From the NCBI GenBank assembly GCA_963855995.1, contig OY979718.1:39059059-39123058 (forward strand): a stretch of DNA of 64,000 nt, in the 5' to 3' direction. Both the position numbers and the translations under genes were made by a program. The notes under the pieces were generated by a model that saw only the letters and a list, made by a program, of their open reading frames with translations, did no database searches and had not been told where the DNA came from. This stretch comes from Muricea muricata. Its lineage: Eukaryota; Cnidaria; Anthozoa; Malacalcyonacea; Plexauridae. Shown piece by piece: positions 41,150 through 51,713 of this stretch. The number at the start of each line of letters is the position of its first letter. Positions within the stretch are counted from its first letter, which is position 1.

Positions 41150-42003
41150 ATCCTCTATTAAATACATTGATACCATAATGCCATCCAAGCCATGGCAAGC
41201 AATTCATGGAGAATTGGGGGACCATTTCCCAGCGGAGACTATGTTTTAGTGTTAATGCATGAGCATTGTCGATTCCCTGAAGTAGAAATCATTCGATCAA
41301 CTTTTACGCCTGTCACTATTGAAAGGCTCGAGAAAATATTTTCAGTTCATGGATTCTCAGTTGAATTTGTTAGCAATAATGGCCATCTTTTAACGGCCGG
41401 ACACGGATTTCACTATTTTAACTATTTAGAGCAAAATGGAATCAAACATCGAAAGATTACACCACATTGGCCACAGGGCCGAAACGCGGCGATCACCGAA
41501 GCGAAGGAGGGGAATCAAGCACGGATGATTGATAATTCTCAGCCGAATGAAACGTGCCAACCACAAGTCGCGAGGCAGTAATTTAAAGAGACGCTAGGAA
41601 GAAAAACAACCGAGGTAAAGAATTCCAATTTTGAATCTAAGATTTGGTATTGTTGGAACAAAATCAAAGAAATAAGTTATATTTATCTTGGGATCCCGTA
41701 TCGTGTAACAGGTATAAAAGGACCTCAGCAAAGCGCAGAGGAGTTACGGTTACACGAAATTCGTCACATTTTAAGCGTGAAATTCCTTATTTACATGGAG
41801 AAGACAATCTACAATTTAGCAGTAGCGTAGAAGAAGAAGAGGGAGAAATGACAGCCCAGAAACATGAAAATCCAAAAAATGATATCGCAGGTGATATATC
41901 AGGCGAGAAAATCGATAATGCCATGCAAGATGTTGAGTTAAGACGATATCCAAGGAGACAAAATCGAAACATTCGGCCACAATATTATGAAGAAATCCGT
42001 TGA
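41150..42003 (+). pseudogene. Ty3/gypsy integrase fragment
   Basis: The integrase core reads PSGDYVLVLMHEHCRFPEVE, then FSVHGFSVEFVSNNG (second D changed to N), FNYLEQNGIKHRKITPHWPQ and a degraded E region (GRNAAITEA). After a stop at 41579-41581 the C-terminal part continues (41644-42003: KRRGVTVTRNSSHFKREIP ... RRYPRRQNRNIRPQYYEE). No RT nearby on this strand. TG...CA-like ends (TGTTAGAG at 40663, CTCTCTAACA ending 42347) might be LTR borders but do not match each other further. Confidence 0.75.
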
Positions 42004-42363
42004 ACTGGGACTGTAATGGATTGAATATTTTCGTATCATTGAGTAATGAACGACATTTCCTGATAAGTGAGAACATTGTTGTTCTTTTATTATAGATATA
42101 AAAAACCCCTCACAAAAATAAAACAATTTTAGGTTAAAGTTAGTTAGTTATGACTGGGTTGAGTTACACGTTTGGTTTATAAAGAGAAAAAAAGATGTGT
42201 GCGAGTCAAAAGCCGGGGATTGGAGACGAGGAGAGATTCAAGATGGCAGGTTTGTGTTTGTGCAATATGTGTTAATGCATGGAGAGCTAAAGATAATAAA
42301 ATCGAGTTTGAGTAGAGCATGAATATAAGAATATACGCTCTCTAACACAATCAAATTGTGGTT

Positions 42364-42843
42364 TTTTAGGTGAAACGAAATCGAACAATAATTGGCACAA
42401 TTGTCAATGTGGTGCAACTTCTGGGCAAATTGAACTTACCTTTTAAAAAATGCCATGAAGGTTAATGCTCAATGAATAAAGAATCCACTTATTGAAAGTT
42501 TTTATATAATAAGTAATTTCATCAGTCACATTTTGTGGCTATGGTAACGTGTAACGATTGGAAAGCAAGGCCTATTTTCAATGTTGGTTTGTATTATATT
42601 GTTCATACTATTTGATGTTATTTTTTTAGATAATGCAAAGTTATATATACCAGCCCTGAAATTCAGTATCAAATAGTTGGTTCTGCTATTTTGGATAAAA
42701 TTCTGCACAGAGTCAAAAAAGCAAAGCTGCATTCAATAATGAAACTCCTGAAAATAGTAAAACTGAACAGTTATCTCTGCTTGTCCGGTACGTATGGAGT
42801 GGAAAAGTGGAAGAATGGCTTTGGGGAGTTTTACCATTACACG
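42364..42843 (+). pseudogene. hAT transposase, 5' part (left of gypsy insertion)
   Basis: A remote N-terminal exon (about 42373-42450, NRTIIGTIVNVVQLLGKLNL) and an exon after a TTTTTTAG acceptor (from 42632). The latter encodes ILDKILHRVKKAKLHSIM, then after a frameshift EQLSLLVRYVWSGKVEEWLW. These are the regions before the catalytic domain of ZMYM1/TTF-like hAT transposases. The frame runs straight into the gypsy target duplication (42839-42843) and resumes at 51719. Confidence 0.7.
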
Positions 42844-42916
42844 TGTCGCAGATTTCTAAGGAAATCGGTCTTAAGGCATTTTCAATTATTAAAAAGATAT
42901 TTATTTGTCCAAATCA
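42844..42916 (-). repeat. gypsy 3' LTR, distal part (split)
   Basis: TGTCGCAGATTTCTAAGGAA ... TTTGTCCAAAT matches 51518-51588 with few changes. It is interrupted at CCAAAT by the P-like transposon and resumes at 48502. Confidence 0.92.
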
Positions 42917-43138
42917 CAGTTAATAGAAATAGGATGGTTAGGCTAGCTAGTGACGTCACAAACATGTCATTGTTCACTTTTTATTTTAGTCACGTGCCCA
43001 ATAAGCGGTATCCCATTACTCGAACACATATTTACATTAATAAGAGCGAATACGCCGAACAACAGCTGTTTAAACAAATACTGCGATTTCTTCCTCTATT
43101 TACTGGACTGGTAATAAATAATCATTTGTGGGGAGGAT

Positions 43139-43388
43139 ATGGGTAGTGGAAATTGCGCCTTTTTTAGCTGTCCTACTAGCGGAAAGCATAAAATTTTGCT
43201 TTTCCAAGTCCCTTCTGTCACGGCCTCTGATGGAAAACATGCGAAGGAATTGACGCGAATAGCTGGCGAAGAATGGCGTCCTTTGGTCCTAAAGACACGA
43301 GAATTGACGCCAGAATTAAAGAAGAGAATCGAGTCGAACAATACCTCTATCTGTGAGCGGCATTTTAAGCCTGAATGTATCTCAAGTG
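43139..43388 (+). CDS. THAP exon of the P-like transposase
   Basis: Open exon with ATG at 43139 and donor GTAAGT at 43389, encoding 83 codons plus one base. All four C2CH zinc ligands are present, so the DNA-binding domain is intact in this copy. Confidence 0.8.
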
Positions 43389-45974
43389 GTAAGTGCTTTA
43401 ATGTGGTCGTCTATTGTGTTATTAAGATCGAGATTAAAGTCAATTTACATACACGGCGCATTGTTCATGAATATTTGATTGTTTGCTGTATATTAAGCTA
43501 GTTCTTAACAGAATTTATTTTGTAACTTTTTAGACATAAGAAAGACGTTGGTTACAGCAAGCGTTCCCACAGAGAATTTGCTAGAGAAAAGTCACGAACT
43601 ACCTAAACGTGAACGCCTGCCACTTGTAAGGAAAGTTGATACTGCTGTCGGTGGAAAGCCGTCAACATCATCTCAGTCTGGGTGATCTGGGACACAATAT
43701 TCAGATATTGAGGATTTTACGATGCCACTCGAGCAGAAAAAAATTGAACCATGGCAAACTGACAAATCGTACGAAAGTGAAATGCGAATTGAATTGCACG
43801 ACAAAATTCACAGTATTCCTAAGTACTCTGCTGTTGTTAGTTTGTCCATGGAATTCACCGTATTCATTTTCACTGCTTACCATCATCTAGTTTATAAGCA
43901 ACAAAAACGTTCTGTTCAGAATTTAGACATAGCTGAACTATTGCAAAGGATTGAAAACTTAACACTTTGCAAGGGCTTGACAGAGGACGAAGATATCTTG
44001 TCTGTTGCTACTGACCTAACTGGAAGTCCAAATCCAAACCCCATCACCATTGTTCGTCATACCGTGCCAAAGGCTATTCAAGTCGAAGAGCCTCACTTTG
44101 AAGTGACACTTAATTGCATATCGGTCAGTTGCTTGTGACATGCTTGTTGATGCTGATCTTTCAAAAGAACTGTGTAAAACATGTTCAAGTGCCTCCAACA
44201 CAATAAAGACAACAGCAAGAAAGAAGAGCAAAGCTTCTGCAACCCCAGCAAAACCTAAAGCGGCATTAGCTTCATGCGGCCCAGAGAAGTTGAGAGCCAC
44301 AGTAAAGTCCACCCGACTGCAGGTGAAAGATCTTAAGGGTTGCTTGAAAGAGCTGTAGCTAAAGATCGGACAGCAGGGGATTGGCACAAGTGAAGGTCCA
44401 GAGAAAGATATCCTTAAGATCATGGGTGGACAAAGCCTCGAAGCTACACCACATATGAAGTTTTTCTGGCAAGAACAAATGAAACTTCTACAATCAGCAA
44501 AATGGGTAGAAGATACCACCCACAAGTAATTCGCTTTGCCCTTTCGATACCCAGTAAATCTCCTTCTGCTTATAGAGAGCTACGAGACATTAATGCCCTT
44601 ATTCTCCTGAGTGAAAGAGTTCTTCGGGCTATAAGAACTACTTCAAACCGAAAGCTGGCATCAACAAAGAAAACGTTGAAACCTTACGAGCAAAGACCTC
44701 ATCTTTCACTCCTGTACAGCGATTGGTTGCAGTTGTGATGGATGACATGAAGATTCAATCAAACCTTGTGTTCGATAAAGTGTCTGGAGATCTAATTGGC
44801 TTTATTGATTTGGGTGATCCAATGACCAACTTTGCCAATCTCGGTGATGAGGATTCTATTGCCAGCCGTGCTCTAGCATTTCTTGTGAGGGGATTATACA
44901 CTGATTTGAAGCATCATTGCATATTTCTTCACATGGAAATGTTACATCATTCCACATTATGCTTCTCTTTCGGAGAACTGTGGCTGTTTTAGAGGCACCA
45001 CTCAATTTACACATGTGTGCTGCTGTGAATGATGGTGCTTCCCCGAACCGGAAGTTTTTCCGACTACATTGCAAGCTGGCCAAGGAAGTGGTATGTGATG
45101 TTGCGTATAAAACACCAAACATTTTTGCACCATCACGATTCATTTTCTTTTTTGAAGATTCTCCTCACCTTATGAAGACAGCCCGTAACTGTCTTTACAA
45201 TCCTGGCTCTGGAAGTCACAGTCGTCTAATGTGGAATGATGGGCAGTATCTGGTTTTCCGGCACATAGCAGACCTCTTCTACAGTGATCAAGAATTTGCT
45301 TTGCACACCCTCCCTAAACTCACCTTGGATCACATTGTCCTAACTTCCTACAGCAAAATGAAAGTTAATCTCGCAGTCCAAGCCCTATGCAAGTCAGTGG
45401 CCCTTGCTCTGAGGGAAAGCGGTAAAGAGGATGTCACTGGTACAGCAGAGTTCTGTGACATGATGAATGGAAACTTTGACTGTACGAATGTGAGGTCACT
45501 GACAGAGCGCACCAGGAAAAATGATTCATTCATCAGGCCATATAGATCTCCCGAAGATGAGCCGTTGATATGGCAGAAAGATGTCTTCCTTGCATACCTG
45601 CAAAGATGGGAACAGAGCACCTTGACATGTGAAGGTGATTACACAGCTGATGCAAGACAAGAGATGTTTCTCTCTTGTCAAACCTATGAAGGCCTTGTGA
45701 TTTCTGGGAACTCCCATATTGATGCCATCAAATTTCTGTTATCGGAGGGATTTAAGTATGTTCTCGCCGAGAGGTTTATGCAGAATGTCCTTGAAGACTA
45801 CTTCGGACAACAAAGAGATAAAGGAAAAAGGTCAGGCAATCCAACTGCTCAGTAGTTTGGATATAATGATCTTACTATTGCTGCCCAACCAAACATAGCC
45901 CCAGTGGACGGTATGAGAAGGTCAAGTGGTACAAGATCAGTGATGAACCGGTGCAAAAACGCCGAAAGAAGTAA
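43139..45974 (+). pseudogene. THAP-domain P-element-type transposase (inactivated)
   Basis: Exon 1 (43139-43388) encodes a C2CH THAP zinc finger: CAFFSC ... EEWRPLVLKTRELTPELKKR ... SICERHFKPECI. It ends at a GTAAGT donor; exon 2 starts at 43534 after TTTTTAG. Then follow a linker, a Lys/Ser-rich coiled-coil-like part (about 44140-44360), a helix-turn-helix-like block (YHPQVIRFALSIPSKSPSAY), the RNase H-like fold with first Asp in VAVVMDDMKIQ and second in CAAVNDGASPNRKFF, and a long open C-terminal part (44917-45855) matching the GTP-binding-insertion and last RNase H regions of P/THAP9 transposases. Lesions: TGA at 43683, frameshifts near 44110, 44510, 44640 and 44940, a stop at 44356, and a TAG at 45853. 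The expected end is TAA 45972-45974. Defective. Confidence 0.88.
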
Positions 45975-46741
45975 ACTGCCACTTTCAATGGAACTTAATC
46001 AAGTACTTTTGTAAATGATAAATATGCAAAAATAATGTTAGTCTGAATTTGCAATAAATATTTAATACAAAACTGCATATTTATATTATGCAGGAAAGTC
46101 TTTAAGTGTTACTAATATTATACCAAGGATATTATATCAACATGGTACGATATTAGGCCCTTGCATGCAAGAATTCAGATTTAAGCATGCATTTCTGCTG
46201 CTGTCCGACGTGATTTTTAGATTTTTGCCACCCGAAATAATGTCATATTTGCAAGACCCACCAATGTTGACTCGTTTTGTTTAAGCATCTTGGAATGTTT
46301 ACTTAACTTGGAGCTTTACAAAAATATCAATGTCTTATTTGATACCAATCATGTAAATTAGTTGACTTAGTTCATGCTTAGTTGCTATTTTAATTATTTA
46401 ATATAAGAAATGATAGGTATATTTAACCACAATCAACAAAATCGAGTTTCCAAACCATGTATTTTGTTTATGGGGATTCAACCTACTAATGGATTGAAAA
46501 CTTGTCAAAAGTGACTGTATTTATAATATGCATGAATAATTTAATTGCAAGTTCAACATGATCGTACTTATTTATCTTATTAAAGCAACTTCCAAACCCG
46601 CCAGGTACATGTTATGTTGACTTGACTTTATATCATACAGGGAGGTGGGTCTCTGGAAAAGCTGCATAGTTACTACTTTGCTGTTCAAAGTTCACATCAA
46701 CATTAAATATGATTTTGATAAAGTTGTAAATAAAAAGTTTC

Positions 46742-48012
46742 CTTAATTATCTTCGCTTCGTTTTAAGCCTTTTCTTAGCGACTTACCCTTCATATACATT
46801 GTTGCTTTATTTTGTACTTAGTAATATAATCCCTTGCCTATGAAAATGAGCGAACCCGTAAATACAGTTTGATAATATTTTCCAAGCATAACTTCCGGGT
46901 AGAACTTGATTCCTCAATGCCTGATTCCAGCACAATGTTTTCCCACAGTGATTTGACGACCGGAAAGTTTGATGTTCTCTCACAAATGTTTTCAACAATA
47001 TTTCGCAAAACTAGTTCACCCTCACCAAAATTTTTCCTGAATGAAATCTCGGCTTCCTCGACGATGCCCATAAAGTGATGGCTAGGTGCTACAAGACCTC
47101 CTCTGCAACGAGCAACAATAAAGTTATTGTCCGATTCAATCAATTTTAAGGACTGTAACAGTATGTGCAATTCCTCGTCGCATTCATTCTTACTTTTCCT
47201 AGATTTTTGGTAAAGTTTTGAAACAATATACCCTGCGATATAGGAAAGAGGACCACGTTCTGACGGATCAAGTTTTAAATTGCATGCGGCTGTAGTTGTT
47301 GGTATACCGGTAGTTCTCGCCTCTTCAAGGACTTCACGATTTTGGCAAACTTTAAAAAATGCAGCAAAACGATCTGGATCTCTATCATGATCACATTTGC
47401 AGCATCAGAATCTGGGCAGTTTAAATATGTGCTCGCATCAAGAATTAATCCGTAGACTTCTTCAAGTAATTTATTTGTCTTGGTTTTTCATGCGGCAGTA
47501 TTTTTCATACTGTAGCTATAATGGCAGCACAGCGTCATACAAAGCTAGCTTTGCTATAAGAGGCATTCTTAACGGCGGTCAATCAACTCAGTTTGATACA
47601 AATCGTCAGTAGTCAAACTTGTTTTGATTGCTTCGACAATGCCAGATAAACATTCAAACGAAAGGCGACTCTCTTCGTAGTGTTCGTTGTCTGCTTCGCG
47701 ATGTTTGGGGTTCCTGTGTTTTGTCAAGCCACCCTTCGACTTACAAACTTTGGGGCAAGAAAACGATTTCTTGCCTTCAATTTCAGTTAGGGCTTCAAGA
47801 AACTCAGTATGGACCTCGCCAGTTTCTGTGTCTAAAATATCGAGCGATAGATTTAGATTATACAAGCCCTTATTAAAGGTGTCGTCTCGCGACTCGCTAT
47901 CCGTTTCGAGATCCAATTGATTTTCGACAATGTTTTTACATCCTACATCTTCGAGAATTTCCTCAGAAAAATCCTGAACGTCGCCAATATCAATTTCTTT
48001 ATCGCTTTCCAT
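46742..48012 (-). pseudogene. C2H2 zinc-finger / SYIAGY protein of the P-like transposon
   Basis: ATG at 48010-48012. N-terminal acidic region (MESDKEIDIGDVQDFSEEIL), then a C2H2-like finger (SCPKVCKSKGGLTKHRNPKH) that looks shortened in its first knuckle (C-x3-C). Next come SFECLSGIVEAIKTSLTTDD and a degraded stretch with stops (47430-47570). An open part then holds GPLSYIAGYIVSKLYQKSRK, CDEELHILLQSLK, ARCRGGLVAPSHHFMGIVEE and KLCLENIIKLYLRVRSFS (stop 46838-46840), with a basic tail probably to about 46742. Similar proteins are, from memory, widespread predicted proteins in cnidarians; function is unknown to me. Lies convergent to the transposase inside the same TIRs. Possible roles: a second transposition or repressor factor, or captured cargo; these are inferences. 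Confidence 0.7.
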
Positions 48013-48110
48013 ACCGCGTAGGGTTTTTTTGCTTCACCGCTTCAAAGGACAGTGATTTTCGAACAGCAAGATTGTAACATGATAGTGAGTCGAAGATCGG
48101 AAACTTTGTC

Positions 48111-48340
48111 ATGCGCACGGAACATCTTCCGTGCGCACCTCAAATTCCGCGAGCACGAATGAAAATTTAGGTGCGCATATTTTTGTTCAGGAAGTGCTGG
48201 GTGCGCATGTAAAACAAACAAAAATAAAGTTATATTTGAGTGGATTTCAAGTGTTGTGGAGCATCATGACTTAGGTGCGAAACAGTAAGTGTGTAGGTGC
48301 GCATTTTTTTTTCAAACGAGTGTCCTTCCGTGTGCATTTT
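48111..48340. repeat. Clustered GTGCGCA motifs near the right end of the P-like transposon
   Basis: GTGCGCA occurs at 48131, 48171, 48201 and 48297, its complement TGCGCAC at 48112, and variants GTGCGAA and GTGTGCA at about 48274 and 48331. All lie within 230 bp between the minus-strand ATG and the right TIR. Not seen near the left end. Confidence 0.6.
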
Positions 48341-48501
48341 GCAAACTTTCCAGTCTGCATGATACTGTTGTTATAATAGATTCCTTGTTATGATACCGCT
48401 TATTGATCACGTGACAAAACTAAAAAGTGGTTTTCGGCATATATTAGCGGTCTCTTTGAAGTCCGCCGGCTAGCCTAACCATCCTATTTCTATTAACTGT
48501 G

Positions 48502-48632
48502 TACAAATATAAAGGAATAACAACAAAGTTACACGTATAATTAACGTCTCTCTGCCATGTTTTTTCTTTCTCTGTTCCAGCCCTTCTTGTCGTGACACAG
48601 CTCCCCCAAGGTTGTTTTAGGAGATTGTGACA
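48502..48632 (-). repeat. gypsy 3' LTR, proximal part (split)
   Basis: TACAAATATAAAGGAATAAC ... GGTTGTTTTAGGAG ... TGTGACA matches 51582-51713. TACAAAT here and TCCAAAT at 42910 are a 7-bp duplication (one mismatch) produced by the P-like insertion. Confidence 0.9.
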
Positions 48633-48788
48633 TGAATCCCCTCTTTTAGTAATTGGCAACAATTTCTCAACAAGACGCAAATCTAATAAGAAAATTAATT
48701 AATCTCAACCACCTTCCACAAATGATTTAGTGACGTTTCTTTTAGCAAACCCTGCTGAGATACTCCGCGCCAACGTTCTCGACCCCTT

Positions 48789-49061
48789 TTATGACCTTTC
48801 CTTTTGGAGAAATATCGCCCATCTCATCACTCTATCGTTGAGGCATTTCGCCGTCTTCAAATAAATCAAAAGCTGATGGTCCGTTTGCAACGTAAACTCT
48901 ATCCCATAAAGGTAGATCAGGAACTTGCAAACGGCCCAAACTACCGCAAGGCCCTCTCTCTCTATCGTGTTGTACTTACTGGCATAGCTAGGTGAAAGTT
49001 TGCCCTCATGTTCTTGCAATAACCCCGCCCCGAGTCCCTTATCAGACATATCGGTTCTCAA
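48789..49061 (-). pseudogene. gypsy RNase H fragment
   Basis: RTDMSDKGLGAGLLQEHEGK, then YNTIEREGLAVVWAVCKFLI and FTLQTDHQLLIYL carry the catalytic D, E and D of the Ty3/gypsy RNase H. After KERS the frame ends and, with no integrase, the 3' LTR follows within about 160 bp. Confidence 0.85.
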
Positions 49062-49159
49062 CGTAAATGGCTTCGTGTTATCGGCAATGGCAAGCGGAGA
49101 ATTGGCGAGCTTGTAATCTCTGCCTTCAGCGTGTTGTAAGCTCTTTCTTGTGCGTCGGA

Positions 49160-49426
49160 CTAAGCGACTTGGTTCGGTTGACCCTTCTTGGTTAAATCAC
49201 AGAGCAGCACAGCTTTTGCTGCATAATTGGGGATGAACTCTCGGTAATATCCGGTGAGTCCAAGGAATGCTCTGACTTCTGTCTTCGCTCTCGGTCGCCT
49301 AGCTTGACTTATCTTTACTACGTTGTCCTCATGAAGGCCCTTGACTCCATCAGATATTCGGTGGCTAACTACTTCAATGCTGTCGGCTCCGCAATTTTCT
49401 GATTCGTAAACGGTCGTTGCCAACAT
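49160..49426 (-). pseudogene. gypsy RT C-terminal part
   Basis: VVSHRISDGVKGLHEDNVVK, then KTEVRAFLGLTGYYREFIPN and LTKKGQPNQVA are the RT thumb/connection block. It is separated from the RT palm by the SINE at 49440-49690. Confidence 0.85.
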
Positions 49427-49439
49427 GAACAGTCGGTGC

Positions 49440-49690
49440 CAACATTGTAACCCTTCGTTTCCCTATGTGTTCCTCACATAAATTACCCTTCATATACAAG
49501 CAGTATAAATTTAGTTTTTAACGGTAAACTTTCGATTCTTAGCATCAGCTCAGTGGTCGAGGTCGTGCGCTTTTGACCTGTTTGTTTCGGGTTCAAGCCC
49601 GGTTACGCGCTTTTCTTTTATACTTTTTTTCTTCTTCTTAATTTTTTGAATACTTTTTTTCTTATATATTTGAATACTTTTTTTCTTCCT
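49440..49690 (+). repeat. tRNA-derived SINE within gypsy RT
   Basis: A-box-like GCTCAGTGGTCGAGG and a good B box (GGGTTCAAGCCCGG) at 49547-49604, followed by a tail of repeated TTTGAATACTTTTTTTCTT units, on the plus strand. It replaces the RT YVDD region of the host retroelement. The acceptor stem does not close, so it is not a tRNA gene. Confidence 0.7.
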
Positions 49691-49691
49691 G

Positions 49692-50231
49692 ATAGCTCGC
49701 ACCGGAGTTCATCATCCCGAAAGACATTTTGACAAATTCATACGAACCGTCTGGGGTCATGAACGCTGTCTTAGGAATATCTTTAGCGGCTACGGGGATT
49801 TGCCAGTAACTCTTGCTGAGGTCAATCTTGGTAAGGTATTTAGCTTTCGACATCTTCTGGAATATGTCCTCCGCCGTGGGCATCGGGGTAGGATCAAACT
49901 CGGTGAAGCGATTTAACTTGCAAAAATCGACGCATACCCTATTTGTGCCATCTTTCTTCCCTACGATGACTACCGGAGAGGAATATGGCGACTTTGACTC
50001 TCTGATAACTCCCATCTTTTCTATATCTTGGATGTCTTTCTTCAGTGACTCCCTCGCGCTATAGGGAATCGTGTAAGGCTTGGAACGGATGGGCTCATCC
50101 GACGTAAGTTTAACTTCATGCTCAATAACGTTCGCGTGTCCTGGCACGTCAGTGAAGATATGTTCGTACTTCCTTACTACACCTTGCAATTGATCCTTCT
50201 GCTCATCGCTCAGCTGCCGACCGAATGTCAC
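49692..50231 (-). pseudogene. gypsy reverse transcriptase, N-terminal part
   Basis: Long open frame: LSDEQKDQLQGVVRKYEHIF, EHEVKLTSDEPIRSKPYTIP, KMGVIRESKSPYSSPVVIVG, VCVDFCKLN, LTKIDLSKSYWQIPVA, FVKMSFGMMNSGA. The first catalytic Asp lies in TKIDLSKSYWQI. Cut off after MNSGA by the SINE. Confidence 0.88.
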
Positions 50232-50239
50232 GTCCTAAA

Positions 50240-50480
50240 CCGTCTCTTTGGGATGTACCGTACCAAGTTCTAACAGATTTTCAGCATCAACTGCCTCCTC
50301 CAGACCACTTTCACTCTGCTTGATCACCGCTGTCGCAACTACATGGAGGACCAAACAGCCTTGGGCACGGTCTTCCTCATCCTGCCCTCCGGCATCGACA
50401 ACCTGCCTACGGTTGTGTCTTCTCATGAGCGACGAGAAACTGTTCGGCTGCCTGCGTCAGTTCCTTTAAATTCGGCAAGC
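50240..50480 (-). other. gypsy protease/linker remnant
   Basis: Between gag and RT the minus strand has short broken frames (e.g. 50235-50426) with no intact D-T/S-G protease signature. Decayed. Confidence 0.4.
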
Positions 50481-50606
50481 TCCTCTCACCCATTTAGGAT
50501 TGCCAAATCATCTGGGCAGGACGATATGAACTGCTCTCGAACAAACAAATCACAAAATTGCCTCATACTTCTTCTCAGTTTTAGACAGCTCGACCAACCT
50601 GGTTAA

Positions 50607-51104
50607 CTACCTATTGAGTCTGGTCACGAACTGTTCCGGGCTCTCTCCATCTTCTGGCTTCCCTCCTCCCAACCGCATTCTGAAGCCATTTTCGGTCATT
50701 TCGTACCTTTTTAAAAGGGCTTCTTTCAACTGCTTGTAGTCAACCGCGACTGTTTCGGACAGCCTTGAACAAACATCCAAAGCTTTGCCAGTACGCAGTG
50801 CACTTAAATGCTGGAAAAGTTTAGGTAATTTAGCAACTGAATTACTACCAGAGCTCCCACTATCACTGTTGGTACCTTGCAATTCCAGTTCCCTCATTGC
50901 TAGTTCGAGTCTCCTTTGAGCTTCTTTCTCTTCCGCTTGCATTTGCATTTGCAGTTCCTTTTTCTTTGCCTCCAGTTCTAGCGCCCGTATACGATCTCCA
51001 TCTTGGGTTTCTAACTTCTTATTCTCACGCTCTCGTTCCCTCTCTTGTCCCTCTTCATCGAGCCGCTGTTTCTCCAAGTCTTGCTGTTCTTTCACAAAAG
51101 CCAA
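50607..51104 (-). pseudogene. gypsy gag-like protein
   Basis: A highly charged, probably coiled-coil N-terminus (Glu/Arg/Lys-rich) is followed by LPKLFQHLSALRTGKALDVC, then YKQLKEALLKRYEMTENGF and GESPEQFVTRL. The latter blocks resemble the capsid/SCAN-like part of some gypsy gag proteins. Stop at 50607-50609, before any zinc knuckle. The start shown is not certain: the frame may open further upstream. Confidence 0.7.
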
Positions 51105-51517
51105 TAACTCTTTGCACTATAAGCCAAACTCTTTGCCCAGTGTAACGAATTTCTTCATGCTTGCCGGTTGATATTAAATACTCCAAACCTCGAATCAGTT
51201 AGCCCGTCGGCTCATATAACTATCACCGTCAAAACAATATCCAAACCTACATCAACTCCCACAGTATGAATTCTAAAACGTCTTCACAGTGAATTATTTA
51301 TAATTCGATATACAGTCAACAATTATCTTCTGAACCAACACTAATGTTGCCCTCTGGCAAATAAAGATGCGTAAACGTTTAAAGATTGTAACTCACATCC
51401 TTCGACTGCCGTACGACCTCGTGAACGACATACCAAGTCGAGGCCAACTCACCTTCCAAATCGAAACAAACCACACGATATCGCCACAATGACCGATTTC
51501 CCGCCTGAGCCCCCAAA

Positions 51518-51713
51518 TGTCGCAGATTTGTAAGGAAACCGGTCTTAAGGCATTTTCAATTATTACAAAGATATTTATTTGTCCAAATATAAAGAAATAA
51601 CAACAAACTTACACGTATAATAAACGTCTCTCCGCCATGTTTTTTCTCTCTCTGTTCCCATCCTTGTTGTCGTGACACAGCTACCCCAAGGTTGTTTTAG
51701 GAGGTTTGTGACA
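51518..51713 (-). repeat. gypsy 5' LTR
   Basis: 196 bp, TG...CA in element sense. The internal side is followed by TTTGGGGGCTCAGGCGGG, a possible primer-binding site. Confidence 0.9.

Larger units (their letters stand above)
42917..48501 (+). mobile_element. P-element-like THAP transposon with two convergent genes
   Basis: 5585 bp with perfect 33-bp terminal inverted repeats (CACAGTTAATAGAAATAGGA then TGGTTAGGCTAGC; inverted at 48469-48501). There are also subterminal inverted blocks (GTCACGTGCCCAATAAGCGG near 42989 and its inverted partner near 48395). Flanked by TCCAAAT/TACAAAT. It carries a THAP/P transposase gene on + (43139-45974) and a C2H2 protein gene on - (46742-48012), tail to tail. 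Inserted in the gypsy 3' LTR, it is the youngest layer of the nest, yet both genes have disabling changes. Confidence 0.9.
42844..51713 (-). mobile_element. Ty3/gypsy element inserted in a hAT transposase, TSD ACACG
   Basis: The LTRs are 51518-51713 (5', minus strand) and 42844-42916 plus 48502-48632 (3', split by a P-like transposon). Both start TGTCACAA in element sense and end CTGCGACA. ACACG duplicates flank the element (42839-42843, 51714-51718). The internal minus-strand order is gag, protease-region remnant, RT, RNase H. Integrase is absent, and the RT YVDD region is replaced by a tRNA-SINE, so it is a defective copy. The two LTRs are still similar, so the insertion is not very old. 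Confidence 0.92.

Noticed and set aside
40663..42347. Complete gypsy element with LTRs around the integrase at 41.1-42.0 kb
   Set aside because: TGTTAGAG and CTCTCTAACA could be LTR ends, but the sequences next to them do not match each other and no target duplication is seen.
42691..43146. 151-codon plus-strand frame
   Set aside because: A chance fusion that runs across the hAT exon, the gypsy LTR and the left end of the P-like transposon.
44016..44525. 169-codon minus-strand open frame in the P-like element
   Set aside because: Antisense of the transposase coiled-coil region; no recognisable motif. The real minus-strand gene is at 46742-48012.
49548..49612. Possible functional tRNA gene
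   Set aside because: The B box is good but the acceptor stem does not pair and a simple-repeat tail follows, so it is a SINE.
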